Shown in pieces: positions 50,509 through 59,758 of a stretch of DNA of 64,000 nt (its first letter is position 1; every line of letters begins with the position of its first letter). The notes under the pieces were generated by a model. That model was not told where the DNA came from. It ran no database searches and was given only the letters and a program-made list of their open reading frames with translations. The translations under genes and the position numbers were made by a program. This DNA is from Pseudonocardia kujensis (GTDB lineage: Bacteria; Actinomycetota; Actinomycetes; Mycobacteriales; Pseudonocardiaceae), in the NCBI RefSeq assembly GCF_021283305.1, contig NZ_JAJSOK010000028.1, positions 1 through 64,000 on the forward strand, written 5' to 3'.

Positions 50509-50607
50509 GCTGCTCGCTCCGCGAGCTCCGCGAGCTCCGCTCGGTCCCGGTGCTCGCTCCGCAAGCTCCGCTCGGTGCCGATGCTCGCTCCGCAAGCTCC
50601 GCTCAGC
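50509..50607. repeat. GCTCGCTCCGCAAGCTCC direct repeats upstream of glmS
   Basis: TGCTCGCTCCGC(A/G)AGCTCCGCTC occurs three times, beginning at 50511, 50551 and 50582 (40 and 31 bases apart). The first copy carries an extra nine-base GCGAGCTCC insertion. The units are internally symmetrical (GAGC/GCTC words). They lie between the glmS start and the next upstream gene, possibly in the glmS leader. Confidence 0.8.
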
Positions 50608-50908
50608 CGTACACCAGTCGCCGGAGCTGACGCGCCGACAGCGGCGGGGGCGCCACGCGTCGCGCGTCGAGCTCGTCCCGGATCACGGTGAAGATCCGGT
50701 CGTTGCGGACCCCGCGGGTGCGGAGCTCGGCGTGCCGCCGCCGCACGAAGTCCTCGGTCGGCTCCGCGAAGTAGGCGAGCACCTCGTCGACGACACGGGC
50801 GGCCTCGCCCGGGTCGAGCGCGGTACTGCGGACCAGGTGACGCACGAGGTCCGGGTGCGGGCCGGCGATCGCATCGGGGTGCGTCGGGGAATCCGGAACG
50901 GCAGGCAC
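50603..50908 (-). CDS. Small conserved actinobacterial protein
   Basis: This is a 101-residue soluble, helical protein of unknown function with a conserved feel: HPDLVRHLVRSTALDPGEAARVVDEVLAYFAEPTEDFVRRRHAELRTRGVRNDRIFTVIRDELDARRVAPPPLSARQLRRLVYG. The GTG at 50908 is the nearest start in frame. The frame is open further up to 51013 but that part looks non-coding. It precedes glmS on the same strand across the short repeat array. Confidence 0.65.
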   Translation of the reverse strand: MPAVPDSPTHPDAIAGPHPDLVRHLVRSTALDPGEAARVVDEVLAYFAEPTEDFVRRRHAELRTRGVRNDRIFTVIRDELDARRVAPPPLSARQLRRLVYG

Positions 50909-50948
50909 GGGCGAAACTGTGCCCGATCGAGGCCCGGAACGCCAAATC

Positions 50949-50968
50949 CCTGCCCGATTTCGGGCAGG
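50949..50968. promoter_or_regulatory. Palindrome CCTGCCCGA-TT-TCGGGCAGG
   Basis: An inverted repeat with 9-bp arms and a two-base centre lies 40 bases upstream of the 101-residue gene. The tight centre makes it a better candidate operator than terminator. Its regulator is unknown. Confidence 0.4.
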
Positions 50969-51125
50969 AAATCGCAAGAACTGCGGACAGACGGCGCAGT
51001 GCGCGGCCTCCACAGGGGAAATCGAACGGCGAGGGGCCGCCCGTTACGCCGCGACCGCGAGCCGGGTCGGCGGAACGGCTCGGCCGGGGCGGCTCGGACG
51101 GGCCGAACCGGTCAGGCCGAGCGGC

Positions 51126-54100
51126 TCAGGCCGAGCGGGCGGCGGAGAGGTCCTCGGTCTCCGCGTCGGCGGCGGGCTCCAGCTCGCCTGCCCGCCACAG
51201 GGCGGCGTAGCGCCCGTCGGCCGCCAGCAGCTCCGCGTGCGGGCCCTCCTCCGCGATCCGCCCGGCGTGCAGCACGACGATCCGGTCCGACGCCGCGGCC
51301 GTGGCCAGCCGGTGCGCCACGACGAACGCGGTGCGCCTCGCCGTGAGCCGGTCGCCGGCGGCGAGCACGGCCGCCTCCGTGGCGGGGTCGAGCGCCGCCG
51401 TGGCCTCGTCGAAGATCAGCACGTCCGGGTCGACGAGCTCGGCGCGGGCCAGCGCGACGAGCTGGCGCTGCCCGGCGGAGAGCCCCTGCCCCCGCTCGCC
51501 CACCGGGTGCCGGAACCCGCCTGCCAGGCCGCGGATCATCTCGAGGGCGCCGACGGCCCGGGCCGCCGCCTCGATCTCCGCCTGCGTGGCACCGGGGCGC
51601 CCGTAGGCGATGTTGGCCGCGACGTCGCCGGTGAACAGGTGCGGCTCCTGCGGCACGTACCCGAGCCGGCGGCGGTAGCCCTCGAGCGGGTAGCGGCGGA
51701 CGTCGACGCCGTCGATCAGCAGCTCGCCCTCGCCGGCGTCGTAGAACCGGGCGAGCAGCTTCACCATCGTGGACTTGCCCGCCCCCGTGGCCCCGACGAG
51801 CGCGACCGTCTCGCCGGGGCGCACGCGCAGGTTCACGTCGGCGAGCGCCGGCTGCTCGACCCCGGGGTAGCGGAAGGTGATCCCGCGCAGCTCCACCTCG
51901 CCGCGCAGCCGCTCCGGGACGACGGCGGCGTCGGACTCCGGCGCCGCGGGTACCGAGGTCGGCGTGCGCAGCAGGTCCGCGATGCGCAGCAGGCCGATGC
52001 GCGCCTGCTGGTAGCCGTCGAACACCTGGGAGAGCTGCTGCACCGGGGAGAAGAACAGCCCGAGGTAGAGCAGGAACGCGGTGAGCACTCCGGGGGTGAG
52101 GTCGCCCGCGGCCACCCGCGCGGCGCCGACGCCGAGCACCGCGGCCTGTGCGACGTCGGAGAGGAACGCGACGCCCGGGAAGTAGGTCGCGATGTAGCGC
52201 TGCGCCCGCATCCGGGTGCGTCGGTAGGCGTCGCTGCGGGCGCCGAACGCCTCGGCGCTGTGCTCCTCGCGGACGAACGCCTGCGCGACCCGCACGCCGG
52301 TGACGTTCTCCTGCATGTCCGCGTTGACGACGCTGACCCGCTCCCGCGCCTCCGCGTACGCCCGCGACGACAGCCGCCGGAACACCACGGTGGCTGCCAG
52401 CAGGACCGGCAGCACCGCGAGCGCCACCAGGGCGAGCTGCGCGTCGGTGACCAGCAGCGCGACCGCGACGCCGACCAGGGTGAGCAGGCTGACGACCGCC
52501 TGGGCGAGCCCGGTCTGCAGGAACGTCGACAACGCGTCGACGTCCGTGGTCATCCGGGTCATGATCCGGCCGGACAGCTCGCGCTCGTAGTAGTCCAGCC
52601 CGAGCCGCTGCAGGTGGGCGTAGCTGCGGGTGCGCAGCAGGTAGAGCAGGCTCTCGCCGGCGCGCGCGGTGACCACGGTCTGCGCGGCGACGACCAGCGC
52701 GTCGGCCAGCACGATCCCGATCCCGACCAGGGTCGCGATCAGCAGGACCCGCGGCACCCCCGCGGTGATGCCGCCGTCGACCGCGTACCGGGCGACCGTC
52801 GGGAAGGCCAGGGTGGCCAGCGCGTCGAGCGCCACGAGGAACATGCCGAGGGCGAGGGTCCACCGCACCGGCCTCAGCAGCCGGGCGAGCCGGAAGCCCG
52901 GGTCGGGCGCGGCGGGATCGACCCCACCCAGGCGCGGGGTCTCGGTCGCGGGCCCGAGCCTGGCCACGGCGGCGAGCAGCTCCGGGGTCGCGGCGATCCC
53001 GCCGACCATCCCCGAGGCCCCGGGACCGGTGCGCGCCTGCGGACCGGCGGCGCGACCGGTGCCCGCCTGCGCCGCCGCGGCCCGGACCGCCCGGTCCGAC
53101 CCCGTCTCGGCCTCCGCCTCGGCCGCCTCGACCTCGGGCCACAGCGCCGGCGTGACACCGCCGACGGGCACCGCCACCGCCGGCGCGGCCGCCGGCAGCG
53201 GCGCGACCTCGGGCTCCGGGGCCGGCCCGGTCTCCTCGACCGGATCCGCCCCGTCGGCCGCCGACTCCGCGCCCGTGGCCAACAGCTCGCGGAACAGCGC
53301 GCAGCGCCCCCGCAGCTCGTCCTCGGTCCCGACGTCGACGAGCCGGCCGGCGTCGAGCACCGCGATGCGGTCGGCGAGGGCGAGGGTGGAGCGCCGGTGC
53401 GCGACGAGGATCGTGGTCCGCCCGGCGGTCAGCTCGCGCAGCGCCTCGTGGATGGCGGACTCGGTGGCGGTGTCGACGGCCGAGGTCGCGTCGTCCAGCA
53501 CCAGGACGCGGGGATCCGTGAGCAGCGCCCGGGCCAGCGCGATCCGCTGCCGCTGCCCGCCCGAGAGCGTGAGGCCGCGCTCGCCGACCTCCGTGTCGTA
53601 GCCCTCGGGCAGCGCCTCGACGAACGTGGCGACCTGCGCGGCTGCGGCGGCGGCGCGGATCTCCTCCTCGCTCGCGTCGGGCCGGCCGTAGGCGATGTTG
53701 GCGCGGATGGTGTCGGAGAAGAGGAAGGCCTCCTCGAACACGACGCCCAGCTCGGCGCGCAGGTCCCGCAGCCGCAGCTCCCGGACGTCGACGCCGCCGA
53801 TCCGCACGGCCCCGTCCCAGGGGTCGTAGAAGCGCGGGAGGAGCAGCGCGACCGTGGACTTGCCGGACCCCGCGGTGCCGACCACGGCGAGCGTCTCCCC
53901 CGGCTCGGCGCGCAGGGACACCCCGTCGAGCACCGGCCGGCCGGGCTCGTAGCCGAAGCGCACCGCGTCGAGCTCCACCCCGACCGGGCCGGCGGGCAAC
54001 GCCCGGGGGGACGGCGGGTCCTGCACGTCCGGCTCCGCGTCGACCAGGTCGTAGACCCGCTCGACGCCCGCGCGGGCCAGCTGCGCGCTCACGACCAGGG

Positions 54101-55022
54101 ACCCGACCAGCCGGGCCGGCCCGACGAGCTGCGCGACGTAGGTGGTGAAGGCCAGGAAGGTGCCGAGCGTGATCGACCCGTGCAGCGCCATCAGCCCGCC
54201 GATGCCGATCACCGCGACCTGGCCGAGCGTGGGCAGCGCGAGCAGCACCGGGTTGAGCCGGGCGGTCATCCGCGCGGCGCGCATCCGCTCGCCGAACAGC
54301 CGCCGGGCCAGCCCCTCCAGCCGGCCGACCTCGCGGGTCTCCTGGCCGAAGCCCTTGACCACGCGGACGCCGGTGACCGTCTCCTCGACCTGCTGCGCGA
54401 CGTCCGCCGCGCGCTGCTGCGCCGACCAGGTGGCCGGGAACAGCGAACGCCGGGTGCGGCCGGTGATGTAGGCCGCCAGCGGCAGCATGACCAGCGACAC
54501 CACCGTGAGCAGCGGGGACAGCCACAGCATCGCCGCGACGGACGCGATCACGAGCGCGACCGTGCCCGCGGACAGCGGCACCATCGACAGCAGCGACTGG
54601 ACCTGCTGGAGGTCGGTGATCGCGCGCGAGGCGACCTGGCCGGTGCGCAGCGCGTCCTGCCGGCGACCGTCCAGCCGCTGGACCGAGGCGAACACCTGGC
54701 GGCGCAGGTCGTGCTGCACGTCGAGCGCCATCCGCCCGGCGAGGTAGCGGCGCAGGAAGGACGCGGTGAAGCGGACGACTGCCAGACCCAGGATGGCCAG
54801 CACGATCGGCAGCAGCACGTCCGTGACGCCCTGCACCGCGTCGTCGACCGCGACCCGGGTGAGCAGCGGACCCGCGGCGTCGAGGCTCACCCCGAACACC
54901 GACGCGACGAGTGCGCCGATCGTGACCCCGCGGTGCCGCAGGCACTCACGGGTGAGCCGGCGCAGCCATCCGGCGGGCCGGGTGCCCTGGTCGGGCGAGG
55001 TGGTGGGGAGCGGGTCGGGCAC
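51126..55022 (-). CDS. Fused two-half ABC exporter with one degenerate ATP site
   Basis: A single 1298-residue protein holds TMD1-NBD1-linker-TMD2-NBD2, like mycobacterial Rv0194-type exporters. NBD1 (near residues 345-590) has Walker A GTAGSGKST and signature LSGGQRQRIA, but its Walker B is VLVLDDATSAVD, with Asp in place of the catalytic Glu, and its Q-loop reads VVFEEAFLF without Gln. NBD2 (near 1045-1280) is canonical: GATGAGKST, YVPQEPHLF, LSAGQRQLVA, VLIFDEATAALD. A 100-residue Pro/Ala/Glu linker joins the halves. It probably exports drugs or lipids. GTG start, weak ribosome binding site. Confidence 0.92.
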   Translation of the reverse strand: MPDPLPTTSPDQGTRPAGWLRRLTRECLRHRGVTIGALVASVFGVSLDAAGPLLTRVAVDDAVQGVTDVLLPIVLAILGLAVVRFTASFLRRYLAGRMALDVQHDLRRQVFASVQRLDGRRQDALRTGQVASRAITDLQQVQSLLSMVPLSAGTVALVIASVAAMLWLSPLLTVVSLVMLPLAAYITGRTRRSLFPATWSAQQRAADVAQQVEETVTGVRVVKGFGQETREVGRLEGLARRLFGERMRAARMTARLNPVLLALPTLGQVAVIGIGGLMALHGSITLGTFLAFTTYVAQLVGPARLVGSLVVSAQLARAGVERVYDLVDAEPDVQDPPSPRALPAGPVGVELDAVRFGYEPGRPVLDGVSLRAEPGETLAVVGTAGSGKSTVALLLPRFYDPWDGAVRIGGVDVRELRLRDLRAELGVVFEEAFLFSDTIRANIAYGRPDASEEEIRAAAAAAQVATFVEALPEGYDTEVGERGLTLSGGQRQRIALARALLTDPRVLVLDDATSAVDTATESAIHEALRELTAGRTTILVAHRRSTLALADRIAVLDAGRLVDVGTEDELRGRCALFRELLATGAESAADGADPVEETGPAPEPEVAPLPAAAPAVAVPVGGVTPALWPEVEAAEAEAETGSDRAVRAAAAQAGTGRAAGPQARTGPGASGMVGGIAATPELLAAVARLGPATETPRLGGVDPAAPDPGFRLARLLRPVRWTLALGMFLVALDALATLAFPTVARYAVDGGITAGVPRVLLIATLVGIGIVLADALVVAAQTVVTARAGESLLYLLRTRSYAHLQRLGLDYYERELSGRIMTRMTTDVDALSTFLQTGLAQAVVSLLTLVGVAVALLVTDAQLALVALAVLPVLLAATVVFRRLSSRAYAEARERVSVVNADMQENVTGVRVAQAFVREEHSAEAFGARSDAYRRTRMRAQRYIATYFPGVAFLSDVAQAAVLGVGAARVAAGDLTPGVLTAFLLYLGLFFSPVQQLSQVFDGYQQARIGLLRIADLLRTPTSVPAAPESDAAVVPERLRGEVELRGITFRYPGVEQPALADVNLRVRPGETVALVGATGAGKSTMVKLLARFYDAGEGELLIDGVDVRRYPLEGYRRRLGYVPQEPHLFTGDVAANIAYGRPGATQAEIEAAARAVGALEMIRGLAGGFRHPVGERGQGLSAGQRQLVALARAELVDPDVLIFDEATAALDPATEAAVLAAGDRLTARRTAFVVAHRLATAAASDRIVVLHAGRIAEEGPHAELLAADGRYAALWRAGELEPAADAETEDLSAARSA

Positions 55023-55090
55023 GGATCCAGGTTAGGACGCGGGTCCGACACTCCGCCGCCCGATGACGCCGGCCCCGGTCACAGCCGCAC

Positions 55091-55942
55091 TCAGGTCACG
55101 TCCCGGCGGCCGCCGACGACCCACGCCACGGCCAGCCCGGCCCCGGTCCAGACGAGGAGCACGAGCAGCGCACCCCACACCGGCGGCGGCCCGGCGACCC
55201 CCGCCAGCCCCTCGACGATCGACGACGCGAACCGCCCGCCGAGCTCCTGCGCGGGCAGGCCGTAGAGCGCGACGTCGCCGGCGTTGGCGGGCAGGAACGA
55301 GGTGAGCCGGGCGATCGCCGTGGGTGCGCTGCCGTCCTCGGTGCCCGAGCGAAGGATCAGCGAGACGAGGTTCTCCGCCGCCAGCACGTAGACCAGCAGC
55401 ACGACGACGGCGCCGGCCTGGTTCACGAGGACCGTCCCGAGCGCCACGCCGAGGACCGCCCAGAGCGCGGACACGACGATCCCGATGACGCTCAGCGCCA
55501 CGATGCCGCCGACGGACGGCAGCGGCGCCGCGCCCTGCCCGAGCAGGCCCGCCAGCAGGCCGAGCACGATCGCCAGCAGGGCGTACGCCGCTCCGACACC
55601 GGCGGCCACCGCGGCCTTCGCCAGCAGCGTGGGCACCCGGCCGGCCAGCAGGTAGGTGGTGGCCACGGTGCGGTGCCGGAACTCCGCCGTGGCCAGCACC
55701 ACGCCGTGCAGCGCCGCGAACACCGAGGTCAGCGACAGGGCGTAGGCCAGCGAGGCGAGCAGGATCCCGGGCAGGCCGTCGCCGACCCCGGCGACCGCCG
55801 AGCTGAACAGCCCGCCGAACAGGTTCACCATCACCGCGAGCAGGCCCACCGGGATCGCGAGCGCCCACCAGGTGCGCACGGACAGGGCCTTGAGGGCCTC
55901 GGCGCGCAGGACGCCCGCGGTGGGGAGCAGGTCGGGCGTCAC
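55091..55942 (-). CDS. ABC-2 type transporter permease
   Basis: This is a 283-residue membrane protein with six hydrophobic segments: the first near residues 25-45 (TWWALAIPVGLLAVMVNLFGG), and later GIVALSVIGIVVSALWAVLGVALGTVLV and the C-terminal VWGALLVLLVWTGAGLAVAWVV. It has the ABC-2 pattern of a large outside loop near the end. The GTG at 55942 overlaps the stop of the ATPase gene (GTGA), so the two form one exporter. Substrate unknown. It starts 68 bases after (on the map) the fused exporter's start. Confidence 0.88.
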   Translation of the reverse strand: MTPDLLPTAGVLRAEALKALSVRTWWALAIPVGLLAVMVNLFGGLFSSAVAGVGDGLPGILLASLAYALSLTSVFAALHGVVLATAEFRHRTVATTYLLAGRVPTLLAKAAVAAGVGAAYALLAIVLGLLAGLLGQGAAPLPSVGGIVALSVIGIVVSALWAVLGVALGTVLVNQAGAVVVLLVYVLAAENLVSLILRSGTEDGSAPTAIARLTSFLPANAGDVALYGLPAQELGGRFASSIVEGLAGVAGPPPVWGALLVLLVWTGAGLAVAWVVGGRRDVT

Positions 55943-56847
55943 GCCACACCTCCGCCGGTCAGCCGCAGGAACATCGCCTCGAGGTCCGCGCGCTCCTCGA
56001 CCAGCCCGTACAGCGCCACGCCGGCGGCGAGCGCGGTGTCGCCGACGAGCACCGCGTCGGCGGCCACGGCGAGCCCGCCGTCGGCGACGTGGTCGATCTC
56101 CAGCACGCCGCGCGCCGCGAGGGCCTCGGCCAGCCGGACGGGATCGGAGCAGCGGACCCGGACGGCGGGCCGGCCGTGCAGCCCGTCGGCCGGGCCCTGG
56201 TACACGCAGGTCCCGGCCGAGATCACGACGAGCCGGTCCGCGGTCTGCGCGATCTCCGCGAGCTGGTGGCTGGACACCAGCACGCTCCGCCCGGAGCGGG
56301 CGAAGCCGCGCAGGAACTCCCGCAGCCAGGCGATGCCCTGGGGGTCGAGGCCGTTGCCCGGCTCGTCGAGCACCAGGATCCGCGGGTCGCCGAGCAGCGC
56401 GGTCGCCAGCGCGAGCCGCTGGGCCATGCCGAGCGAGTAGCCGCCGGCGGGCCGGTCGGCGGCGTCGGTGAGCCCGACGAGCCCCAGCACCTCGTCGACC
56501 CGCTGCTCCGGCGCGCCGATCGCCGAGGCGCCGCTCTGCAGGTGCCGGCGGGCGGTGCGGGCCGGATGGGCGCCGTGGGCCTCCAGCAGCGCGCCCACGA
56601 CCCGGCCGGGCCCGGTCAGCTCGGCGTACGGGGCGCCCTCGACCAGGGCCGACCCCGCGGTCGGGGCGACCAGGCCGAGGATCGCGCGCAGCGTCGTCGT
56701 CTTGCCCGAGCCGTTGGGCCCCAGGAAACCCGTGACCGCGCCCGGCCCGACCGTGAACGACAGCCCGCGCACGGCCTCGACCGTGCCGAACCGCTTGGCC
56801 AGGCCGGACACCTCGATCCGGCCGCTGCCGTCGGGTTCGCGTCCCAC
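55939..56847 (-). CDS. ABC transporter ATP-binding protein
   Basis: This is the ATPase partner of the ABC-2 permease, 302 residues: Walker A GPNGSGKTTT, the signature YSLGMAQRLALATALL (the SLGMAQR variant common in the CcmA/bacitracin-type group), Walker B ILVLDEPGNGLDPQG and switch His in VLVSSHQLAEI. The last 80 residues are an accessory domain with no known ligand. The GTG at 56847 is chosen because AGGAGA lies just before it. An in-frame GTG at 56859 is possible. Confidence 0.92.
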   Translation of the reverse strand: MGREPDGSGRIEVSGLAKRFGTVEAVRGLSFTVGPGAVTGFLGPNGSGKTTTLRAILGLVAPTAGSALVEGAPYAELTGPGRVVGALLEAHGAHPARTARRHLQSGASAIGAPEQRVDEVLGLVGLTDAADRPAGGYSLGMAQRLALATALLGDPRILVLDEPGNGLDPQGIAWLREFLRGFARSGRSVLVSSHQLAEIAQTADRLVVISAGTCVYQGPADGLHGRPAVRVRCSDPVRLAEALAARGVLEIDHVADGGLAVAADAVLVGDTALAAGVALYGLVEERADLEAMFLRLTGGGVA

Positions 56848-56953
56848 ACCTCTCCTCACGCTCGCCGGGCCCCATCCTGCCCCCGTCCCGCACGCCGTGG
56901 GCCCGGGGGTGCACCCGCCTGGTTCGTCCCTCGATTCCGGTTCTCCCCGACGC

Positions 56954-56959
56954 TAGAGT
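56954..56959 (+). promoter_or_regulatory. Candidate -10 element TAGAGT for the acyl-CoA synthetase gene
   Basis: TAGAGT fits the actinobacterial TAnnnT -10 pattern and lies 41 bases before the ATG, in the gap shared with the divergent ABC ATPase gene. No good -35 element is seen. Confidence 0.35.
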
Positions 56960-57000
56960 GACGCGGCCCGTGATCCCCCTCACGCACCCCGGGAGCACCG

Positions 57001-58587
57001 ATGACGCTGTCCCCCGACCGTCCCGCCGACGTGTCCGGCCTGCTGGGCCGCTGGGCCGCCGAGCGCCCCGACGCCGAGGCGCTGCGGTTCGCCGGCGTGC
57101 GGCGCACCTGGGCCGAGCTCGACGAGCGGGTCCGCCGGCTCGCCACGGCCCTGCGGGCCGAGGGGGTCGGACCCGGCGACCGGGTGGCCGTGCTCGACCT
57201 CAACCACCCCTCCTGCCTCGAGCTCACCCTGGCCTGCGCGCGGATCGGGGCGGCCAACGCCGTCGTCAACTTCCGGCTGGCGCCGCCGGAGATCGTCCAC
57301 GTGCTCAACGACTCCGGCGCCGCGCTCCTGCTCGTCGGACCGGAGTTCGCGCAGGCGGCCGAGGCGCTGCGGGACAAGGCGCCGGCGCTGCGCCGGCTCG
57401 TCCGGGTCGGTGGGGCGGACGCGGACGACGCCGGCACGGACGAGTACGAGGCCTGGCTGGCCGCGCACGAGCCCGACACCGGTCCGGCCGAGGTGGATCC
57501 CGACGCCTGCTTCGTGCAGCTCTACACCTCGGGCACGACCGGCCTCCCGAAGGGCGTGCTGCTCACCCACCGGGCGATGCTGGCGCACTCGGCCAACGTC
57601 GCCGAGAGCTTCGAGGTGGACCACGACGCCGTCGTCCAGGTGGCGATGCCGCTGTTCCACGTGGGCGGCACCAGCTACGCGCTGCTGGCGGTCCACTTCG
57701 GCGCCCGGATCGTGATGCTGCGCGTGCCCGACCCGGCCGCGGTCGTCGAGCAGCTGGAGACCGAGCGCATCACCCACACCTTCCTGGTGCCGGCGTTGCT
57801 CGCCGCGATCGCGCAGGTCCCGGACGTCGGGTCCCGCGACCTGTCGGCGATCAAGGTCCTCTCCTACGGCGCCTCGCCGATGCCGCTGCCGGTGATGCGG
57901 GCCTGCCTGCCCCTCTTCCCGGGGCGGATGCACCAGGTCTACGGCATGACCGAGGCGTGCGGCGTGGTCACCGCGCTGTCCGCCGCCGACCACGAGGACC
58001 CGGCGGTGGCGCACCGGCTGGTCTCGGCCGGGACGCCGATCCACGGCGTCGAGATCGAGGTCCGCGACCCGGCGACGGGCGCGCCGGTGCCGACCGGCGA
58101 GCCGGGCGAGATCTGGGTGCGCACGGCACAGCTCATGGCCGGGTACTGGCGGCAGCCCGAGGCGACCGCCGCGGCGATCACGCCCGACGGCTGGCTGCGC
58201 TCCGGCGACGGCGGGCACCTCGACCCCGACGGCTACGTCTACGTGACCGACCGGGTCAAGGACATGATCGTCAGCGGCGGGGAGAACGTGTACCCGGCGG
58301 AGATCGAGCGCGTGCTGGCCGAGTACCCGGGGATCGCCGACGTGGCGGTGATCGGCGTGCCCGACGAGCGGTGGGGCGAGGTGCCCCGCGCGATCGTCGT
58401 CCCGGCCGACGGCACCGAGCTCGACGAGGCCGCCGTGCTCGCCCACTGCCGCGCGCACCTTGCCTCGTACAAGTGCCCGAAGGGCATGGACGTCGTCGCC
58501 GAGCTGCCCCGCAACCCCACCGGCAAGATCCTCAAGAAGGACCTGCGGGCCCCCTTCTGGGCGGACCGGGAGCGGCGCACGGTGTGA
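57001..58587 (+). CDS. Acyl-CoA synthetase (AMP-forming), FadD-like
   Basis: This 528-residue ANL-superfamily ligase activates a carboxylic acid with ATP and CoA. The P-loop-like YTSGTTGLPKGVLLTH is near residue 177, YGMTEACGV near 315, GWLRSGDGGHLDPDGYVYVTDRVKDMIVSGGENVYP near 400-435, and the catalytic Lys in PTGKILKKDLR near 515. The chain length of the substrate cannot be read. It is followed 31 bases later by an LLM oxidoreductase gene on the same strand. Confidence 0.92.
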   Translation: MTLSPDRPADVSGLLGRWAAERPDAEALRFAGVRRTWAELDERVRRLATALRAEGVGPGDRVAVLDLNHPSCLELTLACARIGAANAVVNFRLAPPEIVHVLNDSGAALLLVGPEFAQAAEALRDKAPALRRLVRVGGADADDAGTDEYEAWLAAHEPDTGPAEVDPDACFVQLYTSGTTGLPKGVLLTHRAMLAHSANVAESFEVDHDAVVQVAMPLFHVGGTSYALLAVHFGARIVMLRVPDPAAVVEQLETERITHTFLVPALLAAIAQVPDVGSRDLSAIKVLSYGASPMPLPVMRACLPLFPGRMHQVYGMTEACGVVTALSAADHEDPAVAHRLVSAGTPIHGVEIEVRDPATGAPVPTGEPGEIWVRTAQLMAGYWRQPEATAAAITPDGWLRSGDGGHLDPDGYVYVTDRVKDMIVSGGENVYPAEIERVLAEYPGIADVAVIGVPDERWGEVPRAIVVPADGTELDEAAVLAHCRAHLASYKCPKGMDVVAELPRNPTGKILKKDLRAPFWADRERRTV

Positions 58588-58618
58588 TCGGGGCCGGTCA
58601 TGTGACAGTCTCGCTGTC

Positions 58619-59650
58619 GTGAAGCTCTCGACCCAGCTGCCGTACAGCGACGACCCGGTGGCGGGCGCCACCCGCATCGTCGAGCTCGAGAAGGCCGGAC
58701 TCGACGTCGTGTGGGTCGCCGAGGCCTACAGCTACGACGCCGTGTCCCTCATGGGCTACCTCGCCGCGCGCACCGAGCGGATCGAGATCGGCTCCGGCAT
58801 CCTGCCGATCTACAGCCGCACGCCCACGCTCACGGCGATGACGGCCGCGGGCCTCGACGCCCTGTCCGGTGGGCGGGCGATCCTCGGCCTCGGCACCTCG
58901 GGGCCGCAGGTGATCGAGGGCTTCCACGGCGTGCCGTTCGACAAGCCCATCGGTCGCACGCGCGAGGTCATCGAGATCTGCCGCGCGGTCTGGCGGCGCG
59001 AGCGCATCCAGCACGAGGGCATCTACACGATCCCCGTGCCGGAGGGCCGGGGCACGGGGCTCGGCAAGCCGCTCAAGCTGATCAACCACCCGCGGCGGGC
59101 CGACATCCCGATCTGGATCGCGGCGCTGGGCGACAAGAACGTCGAGATGACGGCCGAGCTGGCCGAGGGCTGGCTGCCGCACGTCGTCGTCCCCGAGCGG
59201 ATGCAGGAGGCGTTCGGCGCGCCGCTGGCCGCCGGCCTGGCCAAGCGGGCCCCCGAGCTCGGCCCGCTGCAGATCACCGGCGGCGGCTTCCTCGCGATCG
59301 AGGAGGAGATGTGGGAGCCGGCCCGGCAGGCGGCACGGGCGATGTTCGCGCTCTACATCGGGGGCATGGGCGCGCGTGGGAAGAACTTCTACAACACCGT
59401 GATGCAGCGCCAGGGGTGGGCCGACGCGGCGAGGACGGTCCAGGACCTCTACCTCGACGGCCGCAAGGAGGAGGCCGCGGCCGCGCTGCCCGACGAGTTC
59501 ATCGAGTCCTCGACGCTCATCGGGCCGCCCTCCTTCGTCAAGGAGCGGATCGCGGCGCTGCACGAGGCCGGCGTCACGCACCTGCAGGTCAGCCCGGTCA
59601 CCGACGACGCACCCAAGCTCCTCGGCCAGGTGCGGGAGTGGCTGCCGTGA
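58619..59650 (+). CDS. LLM-class F420-dependent oxidoreductase
   Basis: This 343-residue luciferase-like barrel protein is of the F420-type found in mycobacteria and relatives: EKAGLDVVWVAEAYSYDAVSLMGYLAARTERIEIGSGILPIYSRTPTLTAMTAAGLDALSGGRAILGLGTSGPQVIEGFHG, and IPIWIAALGDKNVEMTAELAEGWLP. The C-terminal end has SFVKERIAALHEAGVTHLQV. The GTG at 58619 lacks a clear ribosome binding site, so it may be leaderless or depend on the upstream synthetase gene. Its substrate is unknown. Confidence 0.9.
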   Translation: MKLSTQLPYSDDPVAGATRIVELEKAGLDVVWVAEAYSYDAVSLMGYLAARTERIEIGSGILPIYSRTPTLTAMTAAGLDALSGGRAILGLGTSGPQVIEGFHGVPFDKPIGRTREVIEICRAVWRRERIQHEGIYTIPVPEGRGTGLGKPLKLINHPRRADIPIWIAALGDKNVEMTAELAEGWLPHVVVPERMQEAFGAPLAAGLAKRAPELGPLQITGGGFLAIEEEMWEPARQAARAMFALYIGGMGARGKNFYNTVMQRQGWADAARTVQDLYLDGRKEEAAAALPDEFIESSTLIGPPSFVKERIAALHEAGVTHLQVSPVTDDAPKLLGQVREWLP

Positions 59651-59655
59651 GCCGC

Positions 59656-59704
59656 GACCGAGGGCGCTCGCGGGGCGGAACTCGGCCCTGAGCAGCGCTC
59701 GGTC
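59656..59704 (+). terminator. Weak stem-loop after the LLM gene
   Basis: GACCGAG at 59656-59662 pairs with CTCGGTC at 59698-59704, with a GC-rich loop of 35 bases. It lies six bases after the oxidoreductase stop. The long loop makes terminator function uncertain. Confidence 0.35.
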
Positions 59705-59758
59705 ACGCGAACCGGGGGTGGCGTCACGGGCCGTGTCGGGCCCGTTCCACAATGCCGG

